DNA of 64,000 bases from Populus alba (taxonomy: Eukaryota; Streptophyta; Magnoliopsida; Malpighiales; Salicaceae), in NCBI RefSeq assembly GCF_005239225.2, contig NC_133287.1:6739493-6803492 (forward strand), written 5' to 3'. Position 1 is the first letter of the stretch. Each line of letters begins with the position of its first letter. The position numbers were made by a program, and so were the translations under genes. Positions 34,352 through 47,234 of this stretch are shown one piece after another. The notes under the pieces were generated by a model. It was not told where the DNA came from, ran no database searches, and saw nothing but the letters and a program-made list of their open reading frames with translations.

Positions 34352-35786
34352 TCATTTGTGTTTCCATGACTCAACAAGTTGAGACAAAGCCACCCGAGAA
34401 GAACCGCCCTCATTCAATGCGGCCTGTGCTGCAATTTTCATGGCTATATATGGCTCTCTCCCTAATCAACTTACCTTCCTCCGACTCCATCAACCCTAGA
34501 ACTCGCTCATCCACCTCGGCCGAACTCACAAATCCGTCGTCAGATTCATTCATCGGCAATGCAAGTTTCATTTCCACCACCAAGAAGATCCTATTGAGCC
34601 TCTGCTCTGCGTATAGTGGCCAAGCCACCAATGGCACGCCTGCGCAAACTGCTTCCAGCACCGAGTTCCATCCACAATGACTTACGAACCCGCCTACCGA
34701 TGGATGGTTCAGCATCGCTACTTGCGGAGCCCACGACTTCAGCACGAGTCCCCTCTCCTTGGTTCGATCCAAGAAACCTTCAGGGAGCAATGAGTCTAAA
34801 TCAATGTTTGGATTTGCCGATAGTGCCACGCTTTTGTTATCAGAAGGTGGATTCCGAACCACCCACAAGAACCTGTGGCCACTTCTCTCCAACCCGAAAG
34901 CTATTTCTCTTAACTGTTCCTTGGAGAACAGCCCCAAACTACCAAAACATAGAAAAACAACACTTCCAACTGGTTGCGAGTCCAGCCATGTTAGACACTC
35001 CAGCGTAGTACCATTGCGACTGCCTGAATCATCTTTAGGACCTTCAGTGGCTATCAATGGTCCGATACAGTAAATTGGCGGTGTGCGGTTATTGGGTACA
35101 CATAATCCCTCTGATAATGTTTTCACAGCTCTGGCTTCAAGTGATGCAAAAGTGTTTACAACAATACCTGTTGATTCGGGAAAGCTGCTTGAGGAATCTA
35201 AAAAGTATTTATAGCCCTTATCGTCGCGATGAAGTACCGGTATTGGCATGTCAGACGATGGAATTGGTGGAACACCGGGAATATGGAGAAGGGACTTTAG
35301 ATCTTTAAGACTTTTTGTGATGGTGTTATGAATGGTTGGGAAATAAAGGAAACCAGCGAGAACACCAGCACCAGAAGTGAAGAAGTGGTAGCCAGGGATA
35401 TTGAGTTCCTTGGCAACAGAGAGAGCAGCACAGCAAAAGAAGTCCACGACAAGTCCATGAATGGTGTAGTTTTTTGAAATGGACACTAGTTCTTCACGAA
35501 CGTGAGGATTGCTGAGGCGAAGGACCTCAAAAGCGAGTTCTTCATGATGGGTGGTTTTTGTAGAAGGGAGGGTTACAGTAGGAAGATGGTGGAATTTGAT
35601 CGAGGGAATGGTGGCAGCAACGTTGGCAATGTATGGGGCAGTGGAGCCAGAATCATAGGGCACAGTAGTGATGAGTATGTGAATAGAAAGGGAAGGTTTT
35701 TGGGTCAATAAGAGTTTCCCTAGCTCCACCATAGATATCAAATGGCCAATAGGTGGTGATGGGTAGAGAACTATGGCCTCCTCCAT
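34352..35786 (-). pseudogene. UDP-glycosyltransferase, UGT88-type, B3 (C-terminal frameshift)
   Basis: ATG at 35786. The protein is nearly identical to B2 through the PSPG box, with His15, Asp115 and HCGWNS retained. A 4-bp TATA-type insertion at about 34445-34452 (GGCTATATATGG versus GGCTATGG) shifts the frame after RERAI. The predicted product then ends at 34410 with 458 residues instead of 476, losing the last C-terminal helix segment ([10 protein letters not shown] to SWKHK). The lost segment packs back on the N-terminal domain in known UGT structures, so activity may be reduced or lost. VVEMKL replaces VEEMKL and AML replaces AVL. It could also be read as an expressed variant. Confidence 0.85.
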
Positions 35787-36006
35787 GGCTGCTCGTACTC
35801 TTTCCTATACCTTTGTGTGTACTTGGAGAGACAGAAAGAGAGAGATCAAGCAATCTGTGCGGAGCAGTTTGCAAAAAGAAAGGTATAAGGTCACAAACAG
35901 CATCTGAGCATGAAATAGGGTCAGATACAAGATGTTGCACCGAAGTTTTCAATGATTTGTCTATATTACTACTACATAATCGTGCCCAAAGTCTTTCATC
36001 ATCTTA
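35787..36006 (-). promoter_or_regulatory. Proximal promoter of B3, interrupted by a MITE
   Basis: Nearly identical to B2 (TATA position mutated to ATATAGACA). It is cut about 215 bp upstream of the ATG by the insertion at 36007-36791. The homologous distal promoter resumes at 36797 (GTTTCTCGTACTC). Confidence 0.55.
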
Positions 36007-36791
36007 GGTTATGTTTATTTCTGGAAAAGTAATTTTTAAAAAATTATTTTTTAAACTTTTATGTATTTTTTGTTATTAGAAAATGTGGTCAACCAAAAAT
36101 ACTTTCTGGTTAACAGAAAACACTTTCCAATCAAAGAAAAATTTGACATGATTTCCAGGAAAGTGTTTTTTTTTTATTTTGGACAGAAAACACTTTACAA
36201 AAGTTGTGGAAAATTTAGAAATGTCATATTATTTGCTTATTATATCAAATTTGGTCCTTAAACTTTTGATTGCTATATATATTTTGTTTTGAATATTTGT
36301 TTTTCAATTTCATCCCTTAGAATTTAAATTTTATATTAACTTTTGTCCTTATTTTTATAATTGCTATTTGATTTTCCCTTATCATTTTTTAATTGAAGTT
36401 TTTTATCTATCAAATTTGGTCCTCATTCTTTTGATTGTTACGTATTTTATTTGAAATAATTTATGAAATGTTAATTATTATTATTTTAATTTTTTCATCT
36501 TCTAATTTTTTTATTTTTTAGATTTGATCTCTATTATTTTTATTATTATTTATTTTATTTGAGATAATTTATGAAATTATATTTTTTTTCAATTTTATTC
36601 TCATTCAACTTTTAAATTTGTAAGATTTGTTCTTCGTTGTTTTAATAAATTTGAGAAAAATAAAATATTAATAAGTTATTTTCCAGCTCGTTTTCCATGA
36701 TATAACCAAATATCGGAAAATACTATCTTGAAATTCACTTTCCCCAAAATTCACTTTAAAAAAAAAATTACTTTCCAACAAATAAACAGGG
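36007..36791. mobile_element. MITE in the B3 promoter
   Basis: A ~785-bp AT-rich insert relative to B2. It is bounded by TCTTA at 36002-36006 and 36792-36796, with imperfect inverted ends (TGTTTATTTCTGGAAAAGTAATTTTT against AAAAATTACTTTCCAACAAATAAACAGGG). No ORF of note. The class is uncertain; hAT-like is possible. Confidence 0.6.
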
Positions 36792-36951
36792 TCTTAGTTT
36801 CTCGTACTCTACCAGAACAATAAAATTGTAGCAACCTACTAGTTCAACCTAAATTTCTTAGAGCAGGAAAAAATCAAAGACAGTACTGAAAATAATAATT
36901 TAAGCAAAATATTGTAGGACGTAGCTACTGTAGCAAATTTGTCAATATTTT

Positions 36952-37140
36952 TTGCACTTGAGGTCTTGGTCTAGTGGTGGTAGGGGCTTGTTCCCTTCTT
37001 CTGCATCAGAGTTCAAATCTCACTGTGTACGCCTGTCATCCCCACGGTGCCTTACATGCTCACTGGGTTTACAGGATATTCAATGGGTCGTGGGATTAGT
37101 CGTGGTGCACGTAAGCTGGCCCGGACACCCACGTAAATCA
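36952..37140 (+). mobile_element. tRNA-derived SINE
   Basis: Head with A box GGTCTAGTGGTGGTAGG and B box GAGTTCAAATC. Conserved tail GGGATTAGTCGTGGTGCACG and AGCTGGCCCGGACACCCACG, then an A-rich end. It is absent from the homologous position in the B2 promoter (about 28150). Confidence 0.7.
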
Positions 37141-37830
37141 AACAAAAAAAATTGTCTTTTCAACAAACTTTTAAAACAAAACACTTTCTTTCCTTCTATT
37201 TCTTCATGTCCCTTCCCATGAGACCGTGGGGGAGTAAGCGATTTATATACAAGGACCAAAGTAAATATAAGTCAATTATAGGGGACTAAATTTGATACAG
37301 ATGCCCCAAATGAAACGAAAATACCATTCCCTGGATTGAATTTCTTTCAAAGTGTTCTAATTGATTGCTGACTTTTGTCTTGACTAACGCAGTTTTCAGT
37401 GATTTGTCTATATTCCTACTACATAATCGTTCTCAAAGTCTTTGATCTGCGTTTCTCGTACTCTGCCAGAACAATAAAATCGGAGCAACCTACCAGTTAA
37501 ACCTAAATTTCTTAGAGCAGGACAAAATCAAAGACAGTGAAAATCATAATTTAAGAAAAATATAGTAGGACGTCAGAATCCATGTGATACATCTTCTAAA
37601 TTTTCAAGGCAAAAGAAGACAATTGCGTTTATCTTTCCTTGACACGTAGCTACTACTTCATAGGTGGTATACATGCAATATGCCGCGGACTACCACTTAA
37701 TAAGTGCTCTGGAAGAAGAAAAAAATCGAGACCGAGTCATTAATTTAATTGGATGTAATTAGTTAGTATACTTTTAATAATACAAATAAAAATATAATGA
37801 TAATGAATAAATTAATAAAAAAATTATCTA

Positions 37831-37876
<46 letters not shown>

Positions 37877-37990
37877 CAAGCCCATCCATGTGTGGCATGG
37901 GTTCAGAACTACTGCCTCCTCCATTGCTCTCCCTCTTGAGAGATAGAACAAAAACAAGCACTATAAAAGTATAGGATGGAGGTGTTTATT
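37141..37990 (-). pseudogene. Distal promoter copy plus UGT-A 5' stub (RA3)
   Basis: 37141-37690 repeats the distal B promoter. 37700-37840 is the AT-rich joint, followed by a run of about 32 A (37838-37869). The stub has its ATG at 37924 and a rearranged 13th codon region (CATGTGTGGCATGGG). A deletion removes most of the 5'UTR after 37980. Confidence 0.6.
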
Positions 37991-38654
37991 ATTTATTTAT
38001 TTATTTACTTTTAAAGAAATGTACCAATAATTTACTTGCTGATAACACAAGTAACACGACAATAGCAAATAATAATATTAATAATAATAGATTACAATGG
38101 TTGAAATAGGATAGAACATAAGAATCTTAGGTCATGAAGTGAACACTTTATTACAATTTACTTCAAAAAACAAATTTACAATATCTTAAATCAATTTAAA
38201 ACAAACTAGAAAATCCAAAAAAAATAATAAAATAATAAAATTTATAAATAAACTAAGACAAATAAAATTATTAATTTCGTCAATACTTGATTTTCTAACC
38301 AAATAGAAGAAAAAATCATAAAAGAAACAAATTATCCTAAATTAAGTAGTAATAATAATAATAATTAAAAACTTTTTTTTCTTATAATCCTCCAATATCA
38401 CTTAGGCTTTGTACAAAAAGCAAGCCTTCCTCACTAGGCTTTGTACAAAAATCAAGCCTTCCCCTCTTTCTAATCTCAAATGTTCAACCATTGATGTGGC
38501 AGATAAGAAAGAGACGAGCAAGCAAGGCAGTGTGGAACTCTCCATGCCATGAATGTTCAATGATTAAGAGGATGTCTGAAAATGGTAGTAATTGTTTAAA
38601 AAAAACATTTTGCTTCAAAAATATATATATATATTTTTTTTTAAATTGTTTTTT
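37991..38654. other. Unit spacer
   Basis: Co-linear with 29226-29886, including the duplicated AGGCTTTGTACAAAAA phrase. No gene. Confidence 0.5.
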
Positions 38655-39712
38655 GATATTGTTATTACACAATTTTTGACCCATATTTTTTATAAAATTT
38701 TCAAAAAATAGCGAAAAACAATGAAAACCCAAAAAAATATGTTTTTTTAATATATTTGTATCGTTTTTAGCATTTTCAGCATTGTATCAAAAGAATTTAA
38801 ATTTTTAAAGATCTTTGGAGCGTGTTTGACTTTTAACGCATTAGTTTTAAAATCACTGATTTTTCTCATTCGAGTCGATGTTAATAAGAAAAATCAAATT
38901 TATAAAAAAAAAAAAAAGAAGAAGAAGTTGAGGGACCAAGTTTGAAAACCTAGTAATATTTTTACCTATAAATACTGGTTTACACAACACACACAGAAGA
39001 GGGAAATTTTGAAACATTAGAAAAAACAAAAAAAAAACCCTAAAACCTAAATCTATCTCTAACCAAACAGCTGCCCCCCAACCCGGCTGGATTTTTCTCC
39101 CCCAAGCCGCCCCATCTTCTTCTCCACCAAAGCCTGGCTATCTCACCCTCAACCCTACTCTTCCAGCCGCCGCTCACCATCTTCTTCCCCATTTCCCCAG
39201 TCAAACGCCTCCTAAACACAGACGTCAAACTCCTCCACACCGTAGCCCCATCTTCTTCTCCCTCAACCAACCACAGCAACCGTCTCCTAACTTCTCCACT
39301 CAACAAACCCGAAGCTAGCCTCACCCGACCACAACACCCACAGACTAAGGCCCCCCTAGCTGTTTCCCTTTGGTTGCTCCGTCTCCCACGAACTAGCTTT
39401 TCCCAAGAAATCTTCCAGCTATGTTTTAGAGTCCTTTTTTTTTTTTTTTAGATGTTGAAACGTGTATTTAAATTATTGATAGCATTTTATATTTTATTAC
39501 ATTGTGAACATGTTTTTTTTGGAATAAGTTGATATATTAAAAGGGCTAACTAGAAAGTAGCCAAAAACAAGATAAATGAAAGAAAAGCATAAAAGAAAAG
39601 AAAAAAGAATCACAAAAACAAAAAGCCAACACAAAAAGAAAGGAAAAGAAAGTCAACAAATACATAACCAAAAAAGAACATCAAGATTGAAGAAGCTAAT
39701 ACGCCATGCTTA

Positions 39713-42700
39713 AAGCCTTGATTTGGTGTTAGACCAATCTATAATACCTTCAGGTCCTATAATTAAAGTAGTGCCAGTAGCCATGAAGAACTTATCTGTA
39801 GACTTGAGCCAATTTGAGAGGTGATAAAGAATTAAGGAGAAACTGTCTTCGAAGGTCGCAGTTCCATCATTGAAGATTACCTTGTTCCTCATAAGCCATA
39901 TACTCCAGCTAACACAACAAGAAAGCATACACCAAGCCTTACGTTGGAATTTTTCAAACACTAGGTTGGGCCATTGATGTAAAAGATCATCCACACAGCA
40001 GGAAAGGCAACCACTAATACCCCACCAATCCAAGAACTTCATCCATAATTTCCACACTGGTCTACAATGGAGGAGAAGATAATTTGAAGTCTCAATCTCA
40101 TTTTCACAAAAGATACAAAAGGCTTGATCAACTGGGATTATATTACGGCAAAGTAAGAAATCCTTAGTGCATAGTCTATTATGAACAGCTAGCCAAAGAA
40201 AAGATTGAACCTTAAGAGGGACCCTTTTTTGCCATATCAAAGCCTTAAAAGTTCTAAGCCCTGGATTCACAATTCTATCAATAAGTAAAGAACAAGTTTT
40301 AATTGTATAACCTCCATCTGTTGAAGAGGACCAAACTTTCTTATATGAAGTTGTTGCCTTTAGTCGAAAGCTTTCTAGAGATGAGAGAAGGTAGACCACC
40401 TGCTCAGTTTCAAAGAGGAACAATTGTCTCCTCCAAGCTAACTCCCACTTCCATTCCCCTTGCTCCCAATTTCCCATATCAACAATTATGGCATTTGGTT
40501 TAGTGGAAAGAATGTAGAGTCGTGGGTAAATGACTTTCAATGGAGAGCTATCAAACCAAACATCAGACCAGAATCGAGTTAGAGAGCCATTTCCCACTAT
40601 AAATCTACAATTATTGGCCAAAGCTGAAGAGATAGAGTTTGTTAAGGTCATAAGGGATGTGATATCCCTCCAGATACAATAGAATCTTCTACTAAAAAAA
40701 GGGAAACCATTTTCAAACACCGGCTTGAATTTATGAATATCATCTTCTTCCATAGCTCATTACAAAGAAGAGAGAGCCTCCAAATCCACTTGAAAAGCAT
40801 TGCTTTATTCTTGGCTATCAATGACCCAATCCCAAGGCCACCCATATCGTTATCTCTAACAACCACACTCTATTGGACTTTGCAAATTTTTCTCATTTTG
40901 ACAGTTCCCGACCATAAGAATTTTCATTGGATGGAAGTAAGTAAACGACACACACCTTTTGGCATAAGAAAGATGGACATGAAGTACAAAGGAAGGGAGT
41001 TCAACACACTTTTGATAAGGCAAATGCGACCAGCCATGCTTAACATTCTCCCTTTCCATGAAGTGAGTTTCTTTCAAAACTTATCAATGACGGGTTTCCG
41101 TGTTGAAATCCTTCTAGGATTAGACCCCAAAGGCATTCCCAGGTAATTACATGGAAGAGAATCATGCCTGCAGTAAACTGATTTTGCAAACTCATCCAAG
41201 CAAGAGTCATTAACACTGATTCCTATAAGAGAACTCTTAAAAAAATTAATATGTAAGCCTGAGCATAGAGCAAACCACCTTAAGACTCTTTTAATTGACT
41301 AAAGGGCATGCAAACTAGTTGGCATAAAGACAAGAGTGTCATCTGCATATTGTAGGTGACTTAAGAAGTTATTAGAGCCAAAATCAATACCCTGAAAGAT
41401 GTTTGAGGTTGCCGCACATTGAAAGGGAATAGATAGACCTTCAGCAGCAATATTAAAAAGAAAAGGAGATAGGGGATCACCTTGCCTAATACCTCGCCCC
41501 ACTTTGAATTCTAGGGAAGGAGAGCCATTGACTAAGACTGAAACCTGACTAGTAGACAGGCAAGAGGAAATCCACCCTCTCTATTTAGCACCAAAACCCA
41601 TGTAAGTCATCACCTCATCAATGTAATCCCATAAAACTGAATCAAAAGCTTTTTGGAAATCAACCTTGAATATGAGACCCGATCTTCGACTTCTTTTTAG
41701 ATCATAAACCACTTTATTAGCTACCATAAAACCATCAATAATTTGTCTGTCTGCTATAAAACCAGTCTGATTGTCACTAATCAAGCTGCCTATTACTTCC
41801 TTTAGTCTGCTGGACAAAATCTTCGCAATAATCTTGTAAATACCATGGATCAAACTAATGGGGCAGTACTTTTTGAATTCCAAGGTAACCTTTTTTTTCG
41901 GCACCAATATGATATAGGAGAGGTTAACCCCTTTCGGCATAGACCCTGTTCTAAAGAATTCAGTGATCAGGTCCAATAAGTCTTCTGCAATAAAATCCCA
42001 AGCAAGCTTATAAAATTTAAAATTGAAACTGTCTAGACCAGGACTTTTAGAACCATCACAATCCCACACACATCTTTTAATTTCATACAATGTCACATCT
42101 CGCTCTAGCCAAAGAGATAACTTTGAATTTAAAATATTAAAACCTACAAGACCCATCTCTGCTTTCTTCCCCATTGGAGCTTTATACAAATTATAAAAAT
42201 AATCAACAGCAACAGATTTGATTTCTGGTATAGACCGGAGTTCAGCCCCCTTATGATTGATCATCATAATGTGAGATTTGGCTCTTCAAAAGCTAGATAT
42301 CAAATGGAAAAACCTGGTATTACGACCCCTTAGTTTGCAACACAATTGTCTAGATCTCTGCCTCCACTTGCATTCAACTCTATTATTGTAGATCTATTTA
42401 TCCTTTATAAGAGATTCAAGCTTGAGGTGATTTGAGGGACATAGAGGATCAGCCTCCTATTTTCTCTCTAGATCATCAATTTGGGAAATCACAACCTAAA
42501 GCTTGTACTCCTGATCACCAAAATCATCTTTGTTCCATTACCGAAGTGAAGCTACTACAAAGCTAAGCTTCTTAATAAATCTGAAGCGTCCTGGGAATGC
42601 AGTACACCCATCAAACCAAAAGCCTCTAATAATTTTTTTGAAGTTAGGAAATTGAAGCCAACAGTCCAAAAATTTAAAAGGCCGATAACCACTCTCTAGG

Positions 42701-43392
42701 AGGCAGTCAGACACAAGCAAGGGGCAATGGTCTGACATTTCTCTGGGTAATCAATGGAGCATTACATTGGAGAATTGAAGAAGAAAGGATTCATATGAGA
42801 AAGCACGGTCTAGTTTGCTCATCAAGCAATTTCTAAACCAACTGAAGTAACCTCCAGCCAGTTGATACTCAATAAGGTGACAAGAATCCAAAAAATTCCT
42901 AAAAGCTGAAGAGCCCCTGATATAAAGATAGCCACTGCTTCTATCAATCTGATTTAAAGTCTCATTAAAATCTCCCACCATCAACCACGGGATAGGGAAG
43001 GCATGTCTAAGGATACACAAGTTCTTTCATAGATCCCATTTTTCTAACATAGAACAAGGGGCATAAACACCAACAATAGCACAGATAAAACCACTTTGCA
43101 TATGCTGACCGTATAGACCAATCCACCCATAACCATATTCAACAGATGAAACCTAAAATTTAGTATCATCCTAAAGAGCAATCATACCTCCTCTACTTCC
43201 TTCAGCCTCGTTACAAGCCCAATTAACATTGCTATTGTTCCAAACACGAAAAATGAAAGAGTCTATGCAAGTCTTAATTTTTGTTTTTAAAAGAAAGCAC
43301 ACATCAATATTATGAATATCAATAAGCTTACCCACAGCCTGTAATTTTCCAGCCCTACCTAGTCCACATAAGTTCCAAGAGAGAACCTTTAT
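39713..43392 (-). pseudogene. LINE ORF2 (endonuclease-reverse transcriptase) relic
   Basis: The endonuclease starts at VLSWNLCGLGRAGKL (43392) and continues through WLMVGDFNE, SKLDRAF and SDHCPLL (about 42730). The reverse transcriptase lies at about 42270-41300 with LIFKVDFQKAFDSV, GIRQGDPLSPFLF and the catalytic YADD. A C-terminal zf-RVT domain lies at 40750-39710 (LKVQSFLWLAVHNRLCTKDFL, CIFCENEIETSNYLLLHC). Several stops and frameshifts, for example near 43020, 41580 and 41300, inactivate it. The piece 40753-39710 remains a long open frame. Confidence 0.88.
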
Positions 43393-43709
43393 AAAGAAAA
43401 CAGAAAAAAAATCCTAACCAAAATAAAGGAAACAAAGGACTTACTGGATAGCCCTCCAGTCAGCCTCCTCTTGTTGAAGTTGTTTTCGAATATCTCCTTC
43501 AAAAGCATAAAGGTTGGAATTGTTCCCAATGAGAAAAGTTTCCCTAATCTGGACCATACCCTGAACTTCTCGATCTTCTGAACTCACAGTAGCTTCTTCA
43601 TCTCTTGATTGCACAAATCTTGTTATACAAAGATGTTTATGAGAATCCCTAAAATTTTAAAAATGGCATCTATTCCCCATGTTAATATCTGAGTCATTTG
43701 TAGATTATT

Positions 43710-45544
43710 CTATGTCGTCTGTGTGTCTCTTAAAGTCCCATGAATTGTTAAAAGTTTTGTCTTTCTTTGTCTTGAGCAAAATTTCACTTGACTGTTGTCC
43801 TGTTGAGTAAGATCTCTGCAGTTGGCATACATAGTAGAACCCAACTTTAGGGGTTGGCTTGCTTCATCCATTTGGGGCCATGTATCTTCAATTGGCTCAT
43901 GGGCCAAGTCATAATTGGAGCAAGAAAATGAGGAGGTACTGTCAAGGGAGTCAGAGCAGTAAATACCCAAACTAAGCTGGGCTTCTAACGTAAAGGGGTG
44001 GCCCAAAGTAGCATGACCAAGGTCCACCAAATGATGAGCTTGAACATTAGAGTCTTGCACCTTACTAACATCTGCAGCATTCTTGCTAGTGGTGCTGACA
44101 TGGTGATTTAAGTTTTGAGTATATCCTAAAATTTCAGGGAAAAGATCAATAGACATTATTGGGAAGTGGGCTTACCCCCTAGTTGTTGTAGTGCATTTAT
44201 GATGACAAGAGAGCTATGGTCTTGGAGCCTAGTTGGAGCCGAATAGGAAGCCTCCCTATAAGCTGTATCACCAGCTAGGTGTGGTTTGTCAGTTGTCGCC
44301 TCTTCACAATTTGAAAAAGATTTCATTCTCTCCCCCATATCAAGCCCCACGTTATGAGTAGATTCAACTGAAAATTTTGCTATAGTTCCGTCCGAACTAG
44401 ATTCAGAGCCACAGGTTGTGTACCCATCTTCTAAAACTAAGTTACTATGGAAGGTGTCCATGGAGTAGCAAATTGAGTCAACCATAGGATACTGAAGATT
44501 GTCGATTTCGTCAATACGAATGGTATGATCTTCCCCATCAATGTGCAAGATGATTGTCTTCCTTGTATCTTCATCACTTCTTGTACCAAGCAATAAACGT
44601 AAAGATACAAGGGCTGAGCGTCTAAGACCTAAACGGTCAAAGCCAATAATATCTCCTGTGGATGTGAGAAAAGTTGCTAGACAATTTATGTTCCATCCAA
44701 CTATTGGCAATCCTTGTATGGAGATCCATGCTAACCTATCAATGGCACAATCCGTAGAAAGACATGGTCTTATATCATCAAAATATTTGTCCCAATAAGG
44801 CAAGTCAGCCTCAAAAGCATGCATCATGGAGGGATGATCTTCAAATAGGAGTAGAACTTGTGAAGCACCGAGAAACCTCATTCCTGTTGATTGAATATCA
44901 CAACTAATAAGGTCATCTTGAATCTTTCCATAGTCTGCACCTACAGATATAGATGCAAGCAAACAATTGTTCAACCATGATATGTCTTGTGGTTTTGGAG
45001 AGTAAATGACAGTTCCTTTCATCGAATCAAGTTTAGGTGGCTTTTGAGGAAGACAAGTTTCTTGCGCAGACATTAGATGGTGCGGGGTATCCATAGTTTG
45101 CAGAACTGTTGCATAGGTTCAGTGATCTCTTGTTCTAAAACGTGGGTTTTTCAGTCTAGCTACAAGTTTAAGGGGATTTTGTGGGATTTTGCCTTGGGTG
45201 TGTCTTGTTTCAAATCTTGATAAGTTGACCCGCAACTTGTAAGAGTCAAACCAAATATTATTTAAGTTGCGAAGTAGATCATCAGTTGAGTCTTTAGAGG
45301 AAAGGGTACAAAACCCAAATCATCTTCCAGCTTTGTTTGGTTTTCTTACCATAAAAAGGCTTTGAACAGATCCAATTTGGAGAAGACGAGCTCAAAGATC
45401 ATGATAGGAAAGGTAACTTGGATATCTCTCCAAGTAGAACTTATGTGGTTGAGGGTGGTGTGTGTGGGACAAGGGATGTGGAGGTGGAAGGATTTGGGTG
45501 TTTTGGTTGTTTGAGGGATGTTCATGTTGATGTTGGTTGGCCAT
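43710..45544 (-). pseudogene. LINE ORF1 (RNA-binding protein) relic
   Basis: A likely start is the ATG at 45544 (MANQHQHEH). An RRM-like stretch follows (SVQSLFMVRKPNKAG, FGFCTLSSKDST), then a DUF4283-like domain at about 45010-44500 containing DISWLNNCLLASI, MHAFEADLPYWDKYFDDIRPC, RLAWISIQGLP and IIGFD. Its C-terminal part reads down to 43710 in another frame. ORF1 proteins bind LINE RNA for retrotransposition. Frameshifts near 45390, 45130 and 44156 break it. Confidence 0.75.
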
Positions 45545-46214
45545 GGCTTTTTGGAGAGGTTTTGGTTGGCGTACAACAAGTTACAACTTAGATATTTACT
45601 CTGATGACGCACATTTACATTGTGAACATGTAATTGTGGATGTGGGAGAAAATATAGTAAAAAAGGGTGATGTGTGTGTGTTTGTATTTTCGTTTTATGT
45701 ATGTTTTTAAATGACAAAAAACTAAAAAGACAAAAAGAATGAAAAAATTAAATGTTTTAATTTGCATTGAATTTGGTTCATATTTTAAAAAATATTTTTC
45801 TTTTGGTATTCGGGATTATAATCTTATAGGTAAGATGTATTCTTGATATTAAATAGAAAAGTTTGTTTTTGTTTTTATTGATGCTAGAGCAATTAAGTTC
45901 TTTTAACTGATAAGATAAGGATCTCCTTACCAATGAGAATTTTTCTTCTTCTTTTTTAAGAAATCATTGGCAAGACAACTTTCAAAACCTTTTAAATTAT
46001 ATCAAATCGCGAAGCAGCTTACCACAGGTAGGTCCTAATACCTTTCTTGGTCACAACCAGTCCTTTACTCGTAAATCTCTAACAAGACCAGTACATGCGG
46101 GTTTCCTAGTAACCCTCAATGAAATAGTTGGTGGCAACTCCCAACGAACCAATCAAAGCAAAACAAAACGAAAAATTCCTAGCCAACGTCGCGCGAGTGA
46201 CATGCGACAGATAT

Positions 46215-46669
46215 AATAAATCAAAATGAGCTCAAAATACCAAAAAAATATTAATTTTTAAAAAATATATTTTTTTTTTAAAACACTTTTAAAAACGCAA
46301 AATCAAGCAGGATTAAAAACATGTGTATATGATTCTTACATATATTGTATCTTGACAGAAATTGTCGATGATCATGGCAATTTTACAAAGTAATCATTTT
46401 CATATAATTTGTTGTTGTCGGATTTTACGGAGGATACATATCTCTTTCTAATTTATTTTTTTATTATTTTTATTTTTGCTAATAAAAAAGTAAAGTGTTC
46501 TTAAAAAAATAAGAAAAAAGAATTGACACAAAAAAATATATATCAATTGAGGTAAATGGTATGCTGGCTCCTCAGCCAAGTTACACCACTTGCAATGTAT
46601 CTTGCCAAAAATTCTTGTATTAGGGACCCATTTTACAATAAATAAGAGATTTTTTAAAATCCTAGACAA
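46215..46669. other. Unit spacer
   Basis: AT-rich DNA matching 31355-31810. No gene. Confidence 0.5.
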
Positions 46670-47215
46670 CTAGTAAAGTAAATTTAGTATATGATTTGTC
46701 ATGTAATTTTAAGTTTTTCTTTTCTTACCATTATTAGAAAGGTTGTCAGAATATTTCCATAACTTGTTATGCATAGGAAAAAACTAGCAGTACTTGGTAA
46801 AATGATAAATAAAAAGTACATAATAGCGGTAGCCATCGATAAAAGGAACCAGGGATGGTCCCAACATACAAATATTCAAGAGAAGCATGACTGATAAGGA
46901 AAGTGACACTAAAAAACAATTTATGCGACTTATTGCACTGAATAGAAACGCAGGACAATAAAGACTTAGAGGGGGACAGAACTAAGTTATAACTACGGAA
47001 AAGAGAAGACAATAGTTTGGAACTGGGGTGACCCAGCCTATGGTGCCAACGATCAAAGGAGGCACGAGTGCCAGCGAAGGTGATGGCATGAGCTTGAGAT
47101 GAGGAAGGATATAGTTTCACAGGATAGACACCATCTTCACAGCTACCGCGCATGAGCGGGAGTTGTGGTGATTTCCTTACGGTGCATCGTGTTTCCTAGT
47201 GGATTCCCGCCTCTA
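46670..47215 (-). pseudogene. Copia integrase fragment behind B4
   Basis: Same fragment as behind B2 (FDRWHHRLGHPSSKLL, CNKSHKLFFSV, YVGTIPGSF), with an uninterrupted flank ACTAGTAAAGTAAATT where S3 inserted in the B3 unit. A small deletion shortens the junction next to the UGT (GCATCGTGTTTCC). Confidence 0.78.
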
Positions 47216-47234
47216 AACATGTGGAATAATAAAC

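Larger units (their letters stand above)
39513..45614 (-). mobile_element. Near-full-length L1-type LINE
   Basis: A 6.1-kb minus-strand element with a short T run at 39513-39520 (its poly(A) tail). It is flanked by a 16-bp duplication TTACATTGTGAACATG (39497-39512 and 45615-45630), the mark of target-primed reverse transcription. The S2 copy shows the empty site near 30731. It has ORF1 and ORF2 relics in the normal order. Multiple stops make it inactive. Confidence 0.92.
38660..46209. mobile_element. Solo LTR S4 (copy of S2) split by a LINE
   Basis: Same insertion site and the same target duplication GATAT (38655-38659, 46210-46214) as S2, so it was duplicated together with the unit, not inserted independently. 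The LTR parts are 38660-39512 and 45615-46209. The intervening DNA is a LINE insertion. Confidence 0.85.

Noticed and set aside
37838..37869. 32-nt A run considered as a retrogene poly(A) tail.
   Set aside because: The adjacent sequence is the common unit joint and UGT-A stub, not a processed transcript; more likely homopolymer expansion.
39710..40753. A 347-codon open frame that could be called a host gene.
   Set aside because: Contains the zf-RVT domain and lies within a LINE with a clear 16-bp target duplication.
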